A stretch of DNA of 32,932 bases from Actinomadura soli (lineage in GTDB: Bacteria; Actinomycetota; Actinomycetes; Streptosporangiales; Streptosporangiaceae), in assembly GCF_005889715.1 (NCBI RefSeq), contig NZ_VCKW01000073.1, positions 1 through 32,932 on the forward strand, given 5' to 3'. Shown in pieces: positions 24,805 through 31,692 of this stretch. The first letter of the stretch is position 1, and every line of letters begins with the position of its first letter. The notes under the pieces were generated by a model. It worked only from the letters and a program-made list of their open reading frames with translations, was not told the DNA's origin and did not search any database. Both the position numbers and the translations under genes were made by a program.

Positions 24805-25869
24805 TCAGGCCGTGGCGGAGAGCCGGTCCACAACGGAACGGCGACGGTTCTCGGGAGACAGCGCGGGGTTGCCGCTTCCGTGCTCGATGCCCGCGATGTC
24901 GGTGCCCGGCGGGACGACCTCGTCGATCGCGTCCAGGGCGGCGCTGTCCAGGCGCACGTCGGCGGCGGCGAGCAGGTCGTCCAGCTGCTCCATCGTCTTC
25001 GGGCCGATGATGGTCGAGGTGACGGCGGGATGCTCGGCGACGAAGCCGAGCGCGAGGTGCGTCAGCGAGAGCCCGGCGTTCTCGGCGATCTTCGTGAGGC
25101 GTTCGACGGCGTCGTAGCGGACGGGGGAGTTCGGCTCCACGTCCACGGCGCGCCGCTCCCACGCCGGGTGCGACGTCCCGGAGAACCGGGATCCGGCCGG
25201 GGCCTGCTCGCCGCGCCGGTACTTGCCGGTCAGCCAGCCGCCGGCCAGCGGGCTCCACGGGATGACGCCCATGCCGTGCCGCCGCGCCGCGGGCAGCGTG
25301 AACTCCTCGATCGACCGCGCGAAGATCGAGTACTGGGGCTGCTCGCAGACGAACCGCGCCGTGCCGCGGCGCTGCGCCGCCCACTGCGCCTCGACGATCT
25401 GGTCTGCGGGGTAGGACGACGTGCCGAGGTACAGGACCTTGCCCTGGCGGACGAGGTCGGTGAGGGCGTCGAGCGTCTCCTCCAGATCGGTGTCCCATGC
25501 GCGCCGGTGCATCTGGTACAGGTCGATGTGGTCGGTGCCGAGGCGGCGGAGGCTGTCCTCGACGGCCTGGACGATCCACCGCCGCGACCCGCCGCGCCTG
25601 TTGCGCTCCTCGCCCATCGGGAACCAGAACTTGGTCGCGAGGACGACCTCGTCCCGGTGGCCCTTGATGGCGCGTCCGACGAATTGCTCGCTCTCCCCGG
25701 CGGAGTACATGTCGGCGGTGTCGATGAAGTTGATCCCGGCGTCCAGGGCGCGGTGGACCATGCGCTCGCACTCGTCGTGGTCGGGGTTGCCGACGTCGCC
25801 GAACATCATCGCGCCGAGGCACTGGGTGCTGACCTCGACGCCGGTCCGGCCGAGCTTGCGGTACTGCAT
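24805..25869 (-). CDS. Aldo/keto reductase
   Basis: The 354-aa TIM-barrel oxidoreductase starts at ATG 25869 with GAGGGAG about nine bases upstream. The protein begins MQYRKLGRTGVEVSTQCLGA. Catalytic tetrad residues are visible: D50 and Y55 (IDTADMYSAGE), K80 (LATKFW) and H121 (LYQMHRRAWDTDLEE). NADPH-binding segments are YSIFARSIEEFTLPAARRHG, VIPWSPLAGGWLTGKYRRGE and STIIGPKTMEQLDD near the end. Length and motifs fit the AKR11/12-like (YajO/PdxI-type) subgroup that reduces aldehydes and ketones with NADPH. A longer frame to 25992 is unsupported. It is transcribed divergently from the DUF6084-like gene. Confidence 0.92.
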   Translation of the reverse strand: MQYRKLGRTGVEVSTQCLGAMMFGDVGNPDHDECERMVHRALDAGINFIDTADMYSAGESEQFVGRAIKGHRDEVVLATKFWFPMGEERNRRGGSRRWIVQAVEDSLRRLGTDHIDLYQMHRRAWDTDLEETLDALTDLVRQGKVLYLGTSSYPADQIVEAQWAAQRRGTARFVCEQPQYSIFARSIEEFTLPAARRHGMGVIPWSPLAGGWLTGKYRRGEQAPAGSRFSGTSHPAWERRAVDVEPNSPVRYDAVERLTKIAENAGLSLTHLALGFVAEHPAVTSTIIGPKTMEQLDDLLAAADVRLDSAALDAIDEVVPPGTDIAGIEHGSGNPALSPENRRRSVVDRLSATA

Positions 25870-26079
25870 GCGGATGACTCCCTCGGATAGCGATCGCCCT
25901 CGAACGGCGATCGCGCTCGAACCTAGGAGCTGGAGTGCGCTCAAGGTCAAGCAACACTTCTGCGAAGTTCCGGCAGGCGTCCGGCATGGCACCGGAAAAT
26001 CTCCCTAATCCCCGCACCCGGGGATCGCGGGCGGGGTTTCGGGCCCTGCCCGCCGGGCAGCACCAGGCAGGTGATGATC

Positions 26080-26562
26080 ATGAACGCCAGGCCCGAGCTC
26101 GGCCTGGAGGTGCTCGGCGTCGAGGCCGGGACGGCCGCTGCGGCACCCGTCCTGAGCCTGCGCGTCGGGCTCCGGCGGTTGGACGGCGGGCCCGTGCAGT
26201 GCGTGCTCCTCACCACGACCGTGACCATCGCGCCCGCCGGCCTGTCGTGGGCGCGCGGCGGCGCCACCGTGCCCACGTTCCACGGCGGGACGGAGCTGAC
26301 GCTCACGCTGCCGTGCCGGAACGGCGTGCGGGCCGCGGCCGAGCGCCACCTGCGCGCCCTGGGCGACAGCGGCGTCCCGCTCGGCCTGGCCTTCGACGGG
26401 ACGGTCTTCTACCCCGGTGAGAACGGCGCGCCGCGCACCGGCCAGGCCCCCTGGCGCCACGAGACGACCGCGCTGCTGCCGGTCGAGACGTGGCGGGTCC
26501 TCACGGCCGTCCCCGGGCCGGGCAGGCACGAGGCGCTCCGCGAGGAGGAGCCGACCGCATGA
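26080..26562 (+). CDS. DUF6084-like hypothetical protein
   Basis: The 160-aa product begins MNARPELGLEVLGVEAGTAA. ATG 26080 has AGGTGA about six bases upstream; GTG 26071 and ATG 26074 are in-frame alternatives. The sequence is beta-rich: APVLSLRVGLRRLDGGPVQC, then VLLTTTVTIAPAG, VPTFHGGTELTLTLPCRNGV, PLGLAFDGTVFYPGENGAPR and TTALLPVETWRVLTAV. I recognise this as the DUF6084 type, which in other actinobacteria tends to lie near [NiFe]-hydrogenase accessory genes with DUF5947 and a tiny membrane peptide (from memory). No hydrogenase genes are in this window. The stop overlaps a possible ATG of the next frame as ATGA (26559-26562). Confidence 0.75.
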   Translation: MNARPELGLEVLGVEAGTAAAAPVLSLRVGLRRLDGGPVQCVLLTTTVTIAPAGLSWARGGATVPTFHGGTELTLTLPCRNGVRAAAERHLRALGDSGVPLGLAFDGTVFYPGENGAPRTGQAPWRHETTALLPVETWRVLTAVPGPGRHEALREEEPTA

Positions 26563-26636
26563 ACGTGGCCGGGCGGGACCGTCCGGCCGCCCGCAAGGAG
26601 AACGTGCACACGCATCGACAGGGGAAGGGAGTGAGA

Positions 26637-26768
26637 ATGAGAAAGGGAATCCGCATCGGCCCGGGCGTGCTGCGCCTGATGATCGCGCTGTTCGCGCTCG
26701 CCGTGATCGCCGTGATCGTCAAGGAGCTGCCGGCACCGCGCCGCCGGCGCCCGGGGAAGTCCGGCTGA
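26637..26768 (+). CDS. Small single-span membrane peptide (DUF6893-like), 43 aa
   Basis: MRKGIRIGPGVLRLMIALFA followed by LAVIAVIVKELPAPRRRR: one transmembrane helix (about 10-27), then a KELPA segment and a basic tail. The xELP-plus-basic pattern fits the small DUF6893-type peptides that accompany DUF6084 genes (recalled association). ATG 26637 has AAGGGAG about six bases upstream. An alternative start at ATG 26559 would overlap the upstream stop (ATGA) and give 69 aa. It is followed after 13 bases by the ferritin-like gene. Confidence 0.65.
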   Translation: MRKGIRIGPGVLRLMIALFALAVIAVIVKELPAPRRRRPGKSG

Positions 26769-26781
26769 CGGGGCTTCGCGC

Positions 26782-27306
26782 ATGACGACGATCGACAGGC
26801 AGCTGGCCGGCTATCTCAAGGACGCGCACGCCCTGCAGCAGCACGTGCAGGCCGCCCTCAGCGAGATGCTGACCACCGCGGCGAACGAGCCGGAGATGTG
26901 CAGGCCGCTCGGCCGCTACGCCGAGCGGTCCCGTGCGCACACGCGGGCGATCGAGGCCCGGCTGAAGGCGCACGGGTCCGCGCCGTCCATCGTGCGGGAC
27001 GCGGGGATGCTGTTCGCGGCGGTGGTCGAGGGCGGGCTCGGCCGCAGCCGCCGCGACCCCGCGGGCAAGCACATGCGGGACGCCTACGTCGCCGCCCACC
27101 TGCAGATCGCCGCGGGGGAGATGCTGCGGCGCGTCGCCGAGCGCGCCGGTGACCGGGAGACGGCGCAGGTCGCGGCGGCGATGTGCGACGACGCGTACGC
27201 GATGTCGCGGGAGCTGTCCGACCGGTGGGACCTGGCGGTGGACATGTCGCTCAGGCAGCACGGCGTCAAGGACGTCCCGCCCCCGCCGCCCGGCCCCGGC
27301 GCCTGA
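26782..27306 (+). CDS. Ferritin-like DUF892/YciE-type protein
   Basis: The 174-aa all-helical protein begins MTTIDRQLAGYLKDAHALQQ. The pattern YLKDAHALQQHVQAALSEML, YAERSRAHTRAIEARLKAHG, AYVAAHLQIAAGEMLRRVAE and a fourth helix AMCDDAYAMSRELSDRWDLA forms a four-helix bundle. Appropriately placed E and H residues fit the YciE/DUF892 ferritin-like superfamily, linked in bacteria to stress and metal handling. It ends in a Pro-rich tail. The ribosome site is weak, so translation may depend on the upstream genes of the same small operon (26080-27306). Confidence 0.75.
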   Translation: MTTIDRQLAGYLKDAHALQQHVQAALSEMLTTAANEPEMCRPLGRYAERSRAHTRAIEARLKAHGSAPSIVRDAGMLFAAVVEGGLGRSRRDPAGKHMRDAYVAAHLQIAAGEMLRRVAERAGDRETAQVAAAMCDDAYAMSRELSDRWDLAVDMSLRQHGVKDVPPPPPGPGA

Positions 27307-27373
27307 CGCCCCGTCTCGCCTCGTCCCCTCTCGGTTAGCGGGGGCGGCAGGTGTGGGCGTCCAGCCGGGTCCT

Positions 27374-27459
27374 CGCCTCCGTGGGGCTGCCCCCACCCCG
27401 GGTCACCGGCCAGCCGTAATGATCTTCGACCCGCGGAGGCGATGGGATCGGACCCATGA
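27374..27459 (+). promoter_or_regulatory. Structured leader with a five-codon micro-ORF before the S33 peptidase
   Basis: CGCCTCCG (27374-27381) is the exact inverse of CGGAGGCG (27434-27441), the only good Shine-Dalgarno candidate, which could therefore be sequestered. Within the interval, GTGGGG (27381-27386) and CCCCAC (27391-27396) form a second hairpin with a four-base loop. ATG 27442 opens a micro-ORF encoding MGSDP whose TGA (27457-27459) overlaps the peptidase ATG (27456) as ATGA. GGAGG is two bases from the micro-ORF ATG and 16 from the gene ATG, neither ideal. Confidence 0.35.
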
Positions 27460-29027
27460 CCCTCCCACGTACCGCGATGGCCGCCGCCGCGATCGCCACC
27501 GCCGGTCTCGTCGGCTGGACGGGGACCGCCTCGGCCGCGGCATCGCCGACCCGTCCGTCCTCCTCCTCAGGTCTGGCGCGCTACCTCGGCCAGGAGCTCC
27601 GGTGGGGCGCGTGCCCGGCGGACGCCACTGAGCTGATCAAGGCGGGCGCCCAGTGCGCGCAGGTGACGGCTCCGCTCGACTACGCGGCGCCCGGCGGCCC
27701 GTCCATCACGCTCGCGATCTCCCGGATCAAGGCCAAGGACCGCGCGCACCGCAGCGGCGTCCTGCTCACCAACCCGGGCGGGCCCGGCGGTCCGGGGCTG
27801 GACTACACGGCCCACCTCAGATCCGCGTTGAAGGACGCCGCGGACCGCTACGACCTCATCGGCTTCGACCCCCGGTTCGTCGGCCGCAGCACTCCCATCT
27901 ACTGCGGGATCTCCCCGAAGGCGCAGCCGGCGCACTCCCGTCGCGAGGCGTTCGAGGCGTCGGTCCGGAACGCGCGCGACACCGCGCGGCGCTGCCACGA
28001 GCACGGGAACAACGCCGTACTGCTGCCCCATGCGTCCAGCCGCAACGTCGCCCGCGACATGGACCTGATCCGCGCCGTCCTGGGCGAGCGCACGCTGTCC
28101 TACTACGGCATCTCCTACGGCGCCGACCTGGGCGCCGTGTACGCCCAGATGTTCCCCCGGCACGCCGGCCGCATCGTGATCGACAGCGTCACCGACCCGG
28201 CGCTGACGCAGTACGAGAACTTCCAGGCCGCAGGCGCCGCCCAGGAGCGGGGCCTGGACGAATGGGCCGCCTGGACGGCCCGCCGCTCCGGCGCCTACCG
28301 CCTCGGACGCACCCCCGGCGAGGTCAGGGCGACCGTCGAGAGCCTGTCCTCCCGCGTGGACAGCGGCCCGCTCCGCATCGGCGGCTCCACGGTGGACGCG
28401 AGCGCCCTCGGCCTCATCCTGCGCCAGTTCGTCGGCACCGAGGAGTACAACGACGTCATGGCGAGGGCCGTCCGCAACCTGGCCGACGCCGCCGCCGGAC
28501 GGCCCGTCGAGCCGATCCCCGAGCTCCGCATGTGGCTGGAGGTGTTCAACACCCCGAGCCCCGAGCTCGACAACCAGTTCAACAGCGGCAACGCGTTCTT
28601 CTGCGGCGACGGCGCCTGGCCTGCCGGGGGCTGGCCGTCCGACCCCGAGCGGTACTGGCGGAACATCGAGCGCGCACGCCGCACCCAGCCGGTCTTCGCG
28701 GCGACGGCCAACGCCATCTTCCCGTGCCCGTTCTGGAGGACCGAGCCGCGTGAACCCGGAGTGGAGCTCCGCAACCGGGTCCCCTTGCTGCTCCTCCAGG
28801 CGAAGGGCGACAACAACGTCCCGTACGCGGGCGCCGTCGCCATGCACCGCAGGCTCAAGGGCTCGCGGCTGATCTCGGCGGACATCCGCTCCCACGGCGT
28901 CTACGGGCGCGGCGCCGACGGACTGACGCCCGTCCCGTGCGCGGACCGTGTCGTCAACGCCTACCTGCGCACCGGCGTCCTCCCCGCGACCGACGTGAGC
29001 TGCGCACACCCGGACGGGACACGCTGA
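27456..29027 (+). CDS. Secreted S33-family peptidase/alpha-beta hydrolase (tripeptidyl aminopeptidase-like)
   Basis: The 523-aa precursor has a Sec signal peptide (hydrophobic to about 25, cleavage after GTASAAA). The alpha/beta hydrolase core shows the oxyanion loop NPGGPGGPG (106-114), the RYDLIGFDPRFVGRSTP strand and the nucleophile elbow GISYG with S220 (YYGISYGADLGAVYAQMFPR). The C-terminal TAP-like domain has LLLLQAKGDNNVPYAGAVAM with the catalytic Asp, and SADIRSHGVYGRGADGLTPV with the catalytic His. This is the SlpD/SlpE/Tap type found across actinomycetes, which trims N-terminal tripeptides outside the cell. Cysteines C53, C67, C150 and C180 could form disulfides. The start is set by the signal peptide. 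Confidence 0.9.
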   Translation: MTLPRTAMAAAAIATAGLVGWTGTASAAASPTRPSSSSGLARYLGQELRWGACPADATELIKAGAQCAQVTAPLDYAAPGGPSITLAISRIKAKDRAHRSGVLLTNPGGPGGPGLDYTAHLRSALKDAADRYDLIGFDPRFVGRSTPIYCGISPKAQPAHSRREAFEASVRNARDTARRCHEHGNNAVLLPHASSRNVARDMDLIRAVLGERTLSYYGISYGADLGAVYAQMFPRHAGRIVIDSVTDPALTQYENFQAAGAAQERGLDEWAAWTARRSGAYRLGRTPGEVRATVESLSSRVDSGPLRIGGSTVDASALGLILRQFVGTEEYNDVMARAVRNLADAAAGRPVEPIPELRMWLEVFNTPSPELDNQFNSGNAFFCGDGAWPAGGWPSDPERYWRNIERARRTQPVFAATANAIFPCPFWRTEPREPGVELRNRVPLLLLQAKGDNNVPYAGAVAMHRRLKGSRLISADIRSHGVYGRGADGLTPVPCADRVVNAYLRTGVLPATDVSCAHPDGTR

Positions 29028-29141
29028 CCACGCGCACGCCGCGGGCGCTTTGCGCGATCTGTGCGGTTCCGGAGGAACTTTCAGGTTGCGTTGATTTGGC
29101 CTTGGGCTTCGGCCCAGCGGGCGCGGGTACCTACGCAGCCC

Positions 29142-30164
29142 ATGAATCCGCAGCTCAGCCGCCCTGTCTTCGTGCTCGGCTGTCCCAGATCGGGGACGAC
29201 CCTGCTCCAGCAGATGCTGCACTCGCACCGGCGCATCGCGTTCCCGTCCGAGACGAGGTTCGTGCACACCGCGTACGAGGCCCGGCACCGGTTCGGCGAT
29301 CTGGAGCGCGTGGCGAACCGGCGGGCGCTGGCCGAGTGGATCACCCGCGGCGGGAACACGAAGTTCAGGGTCCTGGAGCTGGACGCCGACGAGGTGATCG
29401 AGGAGATCGTGCACGGCCCCCCGACGCTCGGGTCCGCGCTCGCGATCGTCTTCCGCGCCTACGCGCGGCGGCACGGCAAGCCGCGCTGGGGCGACAAGCG
29501 CCCGAGCTACTTCCGCCGGGTGCCGATGCTCCGGCGGATGTTCCCGGACGCGCAGTTCGTCCATCTCGTCCGGGACGGCCGGGACGCGGTGAGCTCGCTG
29601 ATGCGGATGCCGTGGTTCGAGGGTGACATCCACGCGGCGGCGCTGACCTGGCGGGAGGCGGTCGACACGGGCAAGCGGCTCGGTCCCCGCCTCGGGGCCG
29701 GCACCTTCCACGAGCTCCGGTACGAGGATCTCGTCACCGATCCGCGGCTCGCGCTGGTGCGGCTGTGCGCCTTCCTGGGCGAGGAGTACGACCCCGAGAT
29801 GACCAGGGCGTACCGGCACGCCCGGCGGACGGTGCCGGCCGCGCGCGCGTGGCATCTCGGCACGCACGAGGCGCCCAACACCCGCAGCGTCGGGGCGTGG
29901 CGGGACCGCCTGCAGGGCTGGGAGGCGGACCTGGTCGAGCACGTCCTCGCGTCCCGCCTGCTCGACCACGGCTACGCGCTCTCCGGCGCGGCGCGTCCCG
30001 GCGCGGCGGGGCTCGCCAGGTTCCACCGGATCGCGGCGCACCGCTGGCGGTCGCGGCACGCGCACGCGGTCCTGGACCGGTTCGCGCAGGCCCGCGAGCC
30101 GAACCCGGTCGTCTCCCGGGTGCGGGGCCCGGTACCGGTGGCCGGCCGCCTGGACGGGAGCTGA
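29142..30164 (+). CDS. Sulfotransferase family protein
   Basis: The 340-aa product starts at ATG 29142 (MNPQLSRPVFVLGCPRSGTT). The GCPRSGTTLLQQML loop (13-26) binds the 5'-phosphosulfate of PAPS. FVHLVRDGRDAVSSLM supplies the Arg and Ser of the 3'-phosphate site, and YEDLVTDPRLALVRLCAFLG is the usual C-terminal family segment. RWGDKRPSYFRRVPMLRRMF fits the Sulfotransfer_3 group. The frame is open back to 29061, but the extra residues are unlike the family. No strong ribosome site is visible. The acceptor (glycan, lipid or small molecule) is unknown. Confidence 0.9.
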   Translation: MNPQLSRPVFVLGCPRSGTTLLQQMLHSHRRIAFPSETRFVHTAYEARHRFGDLERVANRRALAEWITRGGNTKFRVLELDADEVIEEIVHGPPTLGSALAIVFRAYARRHGKPRWGDKRPSYFRRVPMLRRMFPDAQFVHLVRDGRDAVSSLMRMPWFEGDIHAAALTWREAVDTGKRLGPRLGAGTFHELRYEDLVTDPRLALVRLCAFLGEEYDPEMTRAYRHARRTVPAARAWHLGTHEAPNTRSVGAWRDRLQGWEADLVEHVLASRLLDHGYALSGAARPGAAGLARFHRIAAHRWRSRHAHAVLDRFAQAREPNPVVSRVRGPVPVAGRLDGS

Positions 30165-30474
30165 CCCTGCCGCAAGGTGTCCCTTCCCTCGGGGCAAGAG
30201 AGCCGGACCGTGTTGGACGGCCAGTGCAGTTGTCCGAAATTCTCATGGAACGTGCCGTCTGGCGGCGCGCCGGCGCGGGGCGGCGGACGCGGCGGGCGGC
30301 CGTTCGCGGCGGGTCCGCTGGGAAACGGCGCAGGTCGCGTGCCGTGATGCGGCCCGCGAGAAGGAACGGATCGATGGGGCGCGGGGGGACAGGGGGTTTC
30401 CGATCATGGTTCCGGCGGGTCATTTAAGGGCACCGGTTACCAATCGGTAGCTCTGTGCCGATTTACGTCGCCAC

Positions 30475-30483
30475 TGACATAAT
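30475..30483 (+). promoter_or_regulatory. Extended -10-like element upstream of the ACP gene
   Basis: TGACATAAT is a TGn-extended -10 with five of six matches to TATAAT. No good -35 lies 16-18 bases upstream, as expected for extended -10 promoters. It implies a leader of about 140 bases before GTG 30629. Confidence 0.35.
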
Positions 30484-30576
30484 TTACGGAACGGAGACAT
30501 GGTTGTGTCCGATCGTTCACATCCGGATCTGAGACACATCATCCATTTGCCTGTATCTTGCGTGTTGCTCGTCTTC

Positions 30577-30588
30577 CGATAGCTATCG
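30577..30588. promoter_or_regulatory. 12-base perfect palindrome 40 bases before the ACP start
   Basis: CGATAGCTATCG is perfectly self-complementary and lies between the candidate promoter and the GGAGGA ribosome site of the ACP gene. It is a plausible operator for the downstream cluster. Confidence 0.4.
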
Positions 30589-30628
30589 CGAATGCTTCGA
30601 AGATCCTTTGATATAAGGGAGGAGTGCG

Positions 30629-30886
30629 GTGACCGGATCGGAAACAATTTCCCACGACGAGCTGCAATCGTGGCTTCTTGACAGGATCGCCTTCTACCTC
30701 GACAAGCCGGCGGAAAACATCGACCCGACGGTGGAACTGGCGCGCTATGGCGTGGACTCGGTGTACGCCATCAGCATCATCAGCGACATCGAGGACCACC
30801 TCCAGGTCGAGGTCGACGTGGCCGAGGCCCGGCGCCGGGAGACGGTGACGGCTCTCACCGACTACCTGCTCGAACTCGTCGCGTGA
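30629..30886 (+). CDS. Acyl carrier protein (phosphopantetheine-binding, PKS-type)
   Basis: The 85-aa product starts at GTG 30629 with GGAGGA seven bases upstream. It has ACP helix I (ELQSWLLDRIAFYLDKPAEN), the loop IDPTVELARYGVDSVYAISI with S44 as the phosphopantetheine attachment site (GVDSV), and helix II/III (IISDIEDHLQVEVDVAEARR, then ETVTALTDYLLELVA). The GVDSV rather than GADSL core is typical of stand-alone ACPs of polyketide or hybrid type rather than fatty-acid AcpP. There are no ketosynthase or adenylation genes in the window, so its acyl partner enzymes lie further right or elsewhere. Its TGA overlaps an ATG (TGATG), the first of three such junctions leading into the next gene. 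Confidence 0.92.
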   Translation: MTGSETISHDELQSWLLDRIAFYLDKPAENIDPTVELARYGVDSVYAISIISDIEDHLQVEVDVAEARRRETVTALTDYLLELVA

Positions 30887-30938
30887 TGGGCGGCGCGTGA
30901 TGGGCGCCCGCGCGCCGGGCGGCGGCGCGTGATGGGCG
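30881..30938 (+). repeat. Three copies of GCGTGATGGGCG carrying chained TGATG stop/start junctions
   Basis: Copies at 30881-30892, 30895-30906 and 30927-30938. The ACP stop TGA (30884-30886) shares its A with an ATG that encodes MGGA and stops at 30898-30900. That TGA shares its A with an ATG encoding MGARAPGGGA, stopping at 30930-30932, which again shares its A with ATG 30932 of the SGNH hydrolase. Confidence 0.85.
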
Positions 30939-31657
30939 GCGGCGCCCTGGACGGCGGCGTCTCCGGGGTCGGCGTCCCCGAGGCCCGCGTTCCCCAGGCC
31001 CGCGTTCCCCAGGTCGGCGTGCCGGAGACCGGCGCCCCCGGCGCCGGTGCGGTCGCGCCCGCCATGGTGGTGCTCGGCGACAGCGTGGCCGAGGGCCAGG
31101 ACGATCCCGACCCCGCCGGCGGATGGCTCGGCTGGGCCGGGCGGCTGGCCCGCCACCTGGGCATTCCCCGCCAGGAGATGCTCAACGCCTCCGACCCGGG
31201 CGCGACGATCGAGGACGTGGTCCGCGACCAGCTTCCCGCCGTCCGGGAACTGCGGCCCGGCCTGGTCGTGCTCGGCTGCGGCATGAACGACGCGCTCCGC
31301 GGGTTCGAGCGCGCGGCCGCCGCCGCCCGGCTGGACGAGGTGTTCGGCTGGGCCGCCGGCCGCGGCGCGGTCGCCCTCGCGATCCCGGTGCCGCGCCCGC
31401 CGCTGCTCGACCTGGCCCCGATGTCGCAGTTCCGCAAGAAACGCACCGTCCAGCGGATTCACGACTTCAACGAGGAGCTCGGCCGCGCTGCACGCGAGTT
31501 CGGAATGTCTTTTCCGGCGCGGGAATCGGTGGCGAAAGTCGCCGACCCCGCGATGTGGAGCGCCGATGGAATCCACCTCAACCCGAGAGGGCACGCTTAT
31601 GTCGCGGAGGTGATCGCGGACATCGCACGGAGCCTGCTCGGCGAGCGGGCGATCTGA
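30932..31657 (+). CDS. SGNH/GDSL hydrolase with repeat-rich N-terminus
   Basis: The 241-aa product counts from ATG 30932 (GTG 30929 adds one residue). Block I MVVLGDSVAEG holds nucleophile S51, block III VVLGCGMND holds N119, and block V SADGIHLNPRGHAY holds D212 and H215, so a full SGNH active site is present. The first 45 residues are low-complexity with VP-x-x-G/R five-residue repeats encoded by 15-base DNA repeats (30966-31025). A start at ATG 31064 would omit them but has no ribosome site. There is no signal peptide, so it is likely cytoplasmic. Next to an ACP it could act as a thioesterase or acyl-esterase (inference). Translation is apparently coupled to the ACP through TGATG junctions. 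Confidence 0.88.
   Translation: MGGGALDGGVSGVGVPEARVPQARVPQVGVPETGAPGAGAVAPAMVVLGDSVAEGQDDPDPAGGWLGWAGRLARHLGIPRQEMLNASDPGATIEDVVRDQLPAVRELRPGLVVLGCGMNDALRGFERAAAAARLDEVFGWAAGRGAVALAIPVPRPPLLDLAPMSQFRKKRTVQRIHDFNEELGRAAREFGMSFPARESVAKVADPAMWSADGIHLNPRGHAYVAEVIADIARSLLGERAI
30966..31025 (+). repeat. 15-base tandem repeat within the SGNH hydrolase N-terminus
   Basis: Four units; the two central copies (30981-30995 and 30996-31010, AGGCCCGCGTTCCCC) are identical, with the flanking units diverged. They encode the VPEAR/VPQAR/VPQVG/VPETG repeats. Confidence 0.8.
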
Positions 31658-31692
31658 GCCTCGGGGGACAATTTTCTAAGTCTGGGATAGAG

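Larger units (their letters stand above)
30165..30628. other. 464-base intergenic region before the ACP gene
   Basis: No supported gene. The last 200 bases are AT-rich for this genome and hold an extended -10-like promoter and a 12-base palindrome (listed separately). There is also a short TACC/GGTA inverted repeat at 30438-30449. Confidence 0.5.

Noticed and set aside
27567..30197. 876-codon minus-strand open frame opposite the S33 peptidase and sulfotransferase
   Set aside because: It is a GC-driven shadow: Arg/Gly/Pro-rich, no domain, and spans two well-supported genes and their gap.
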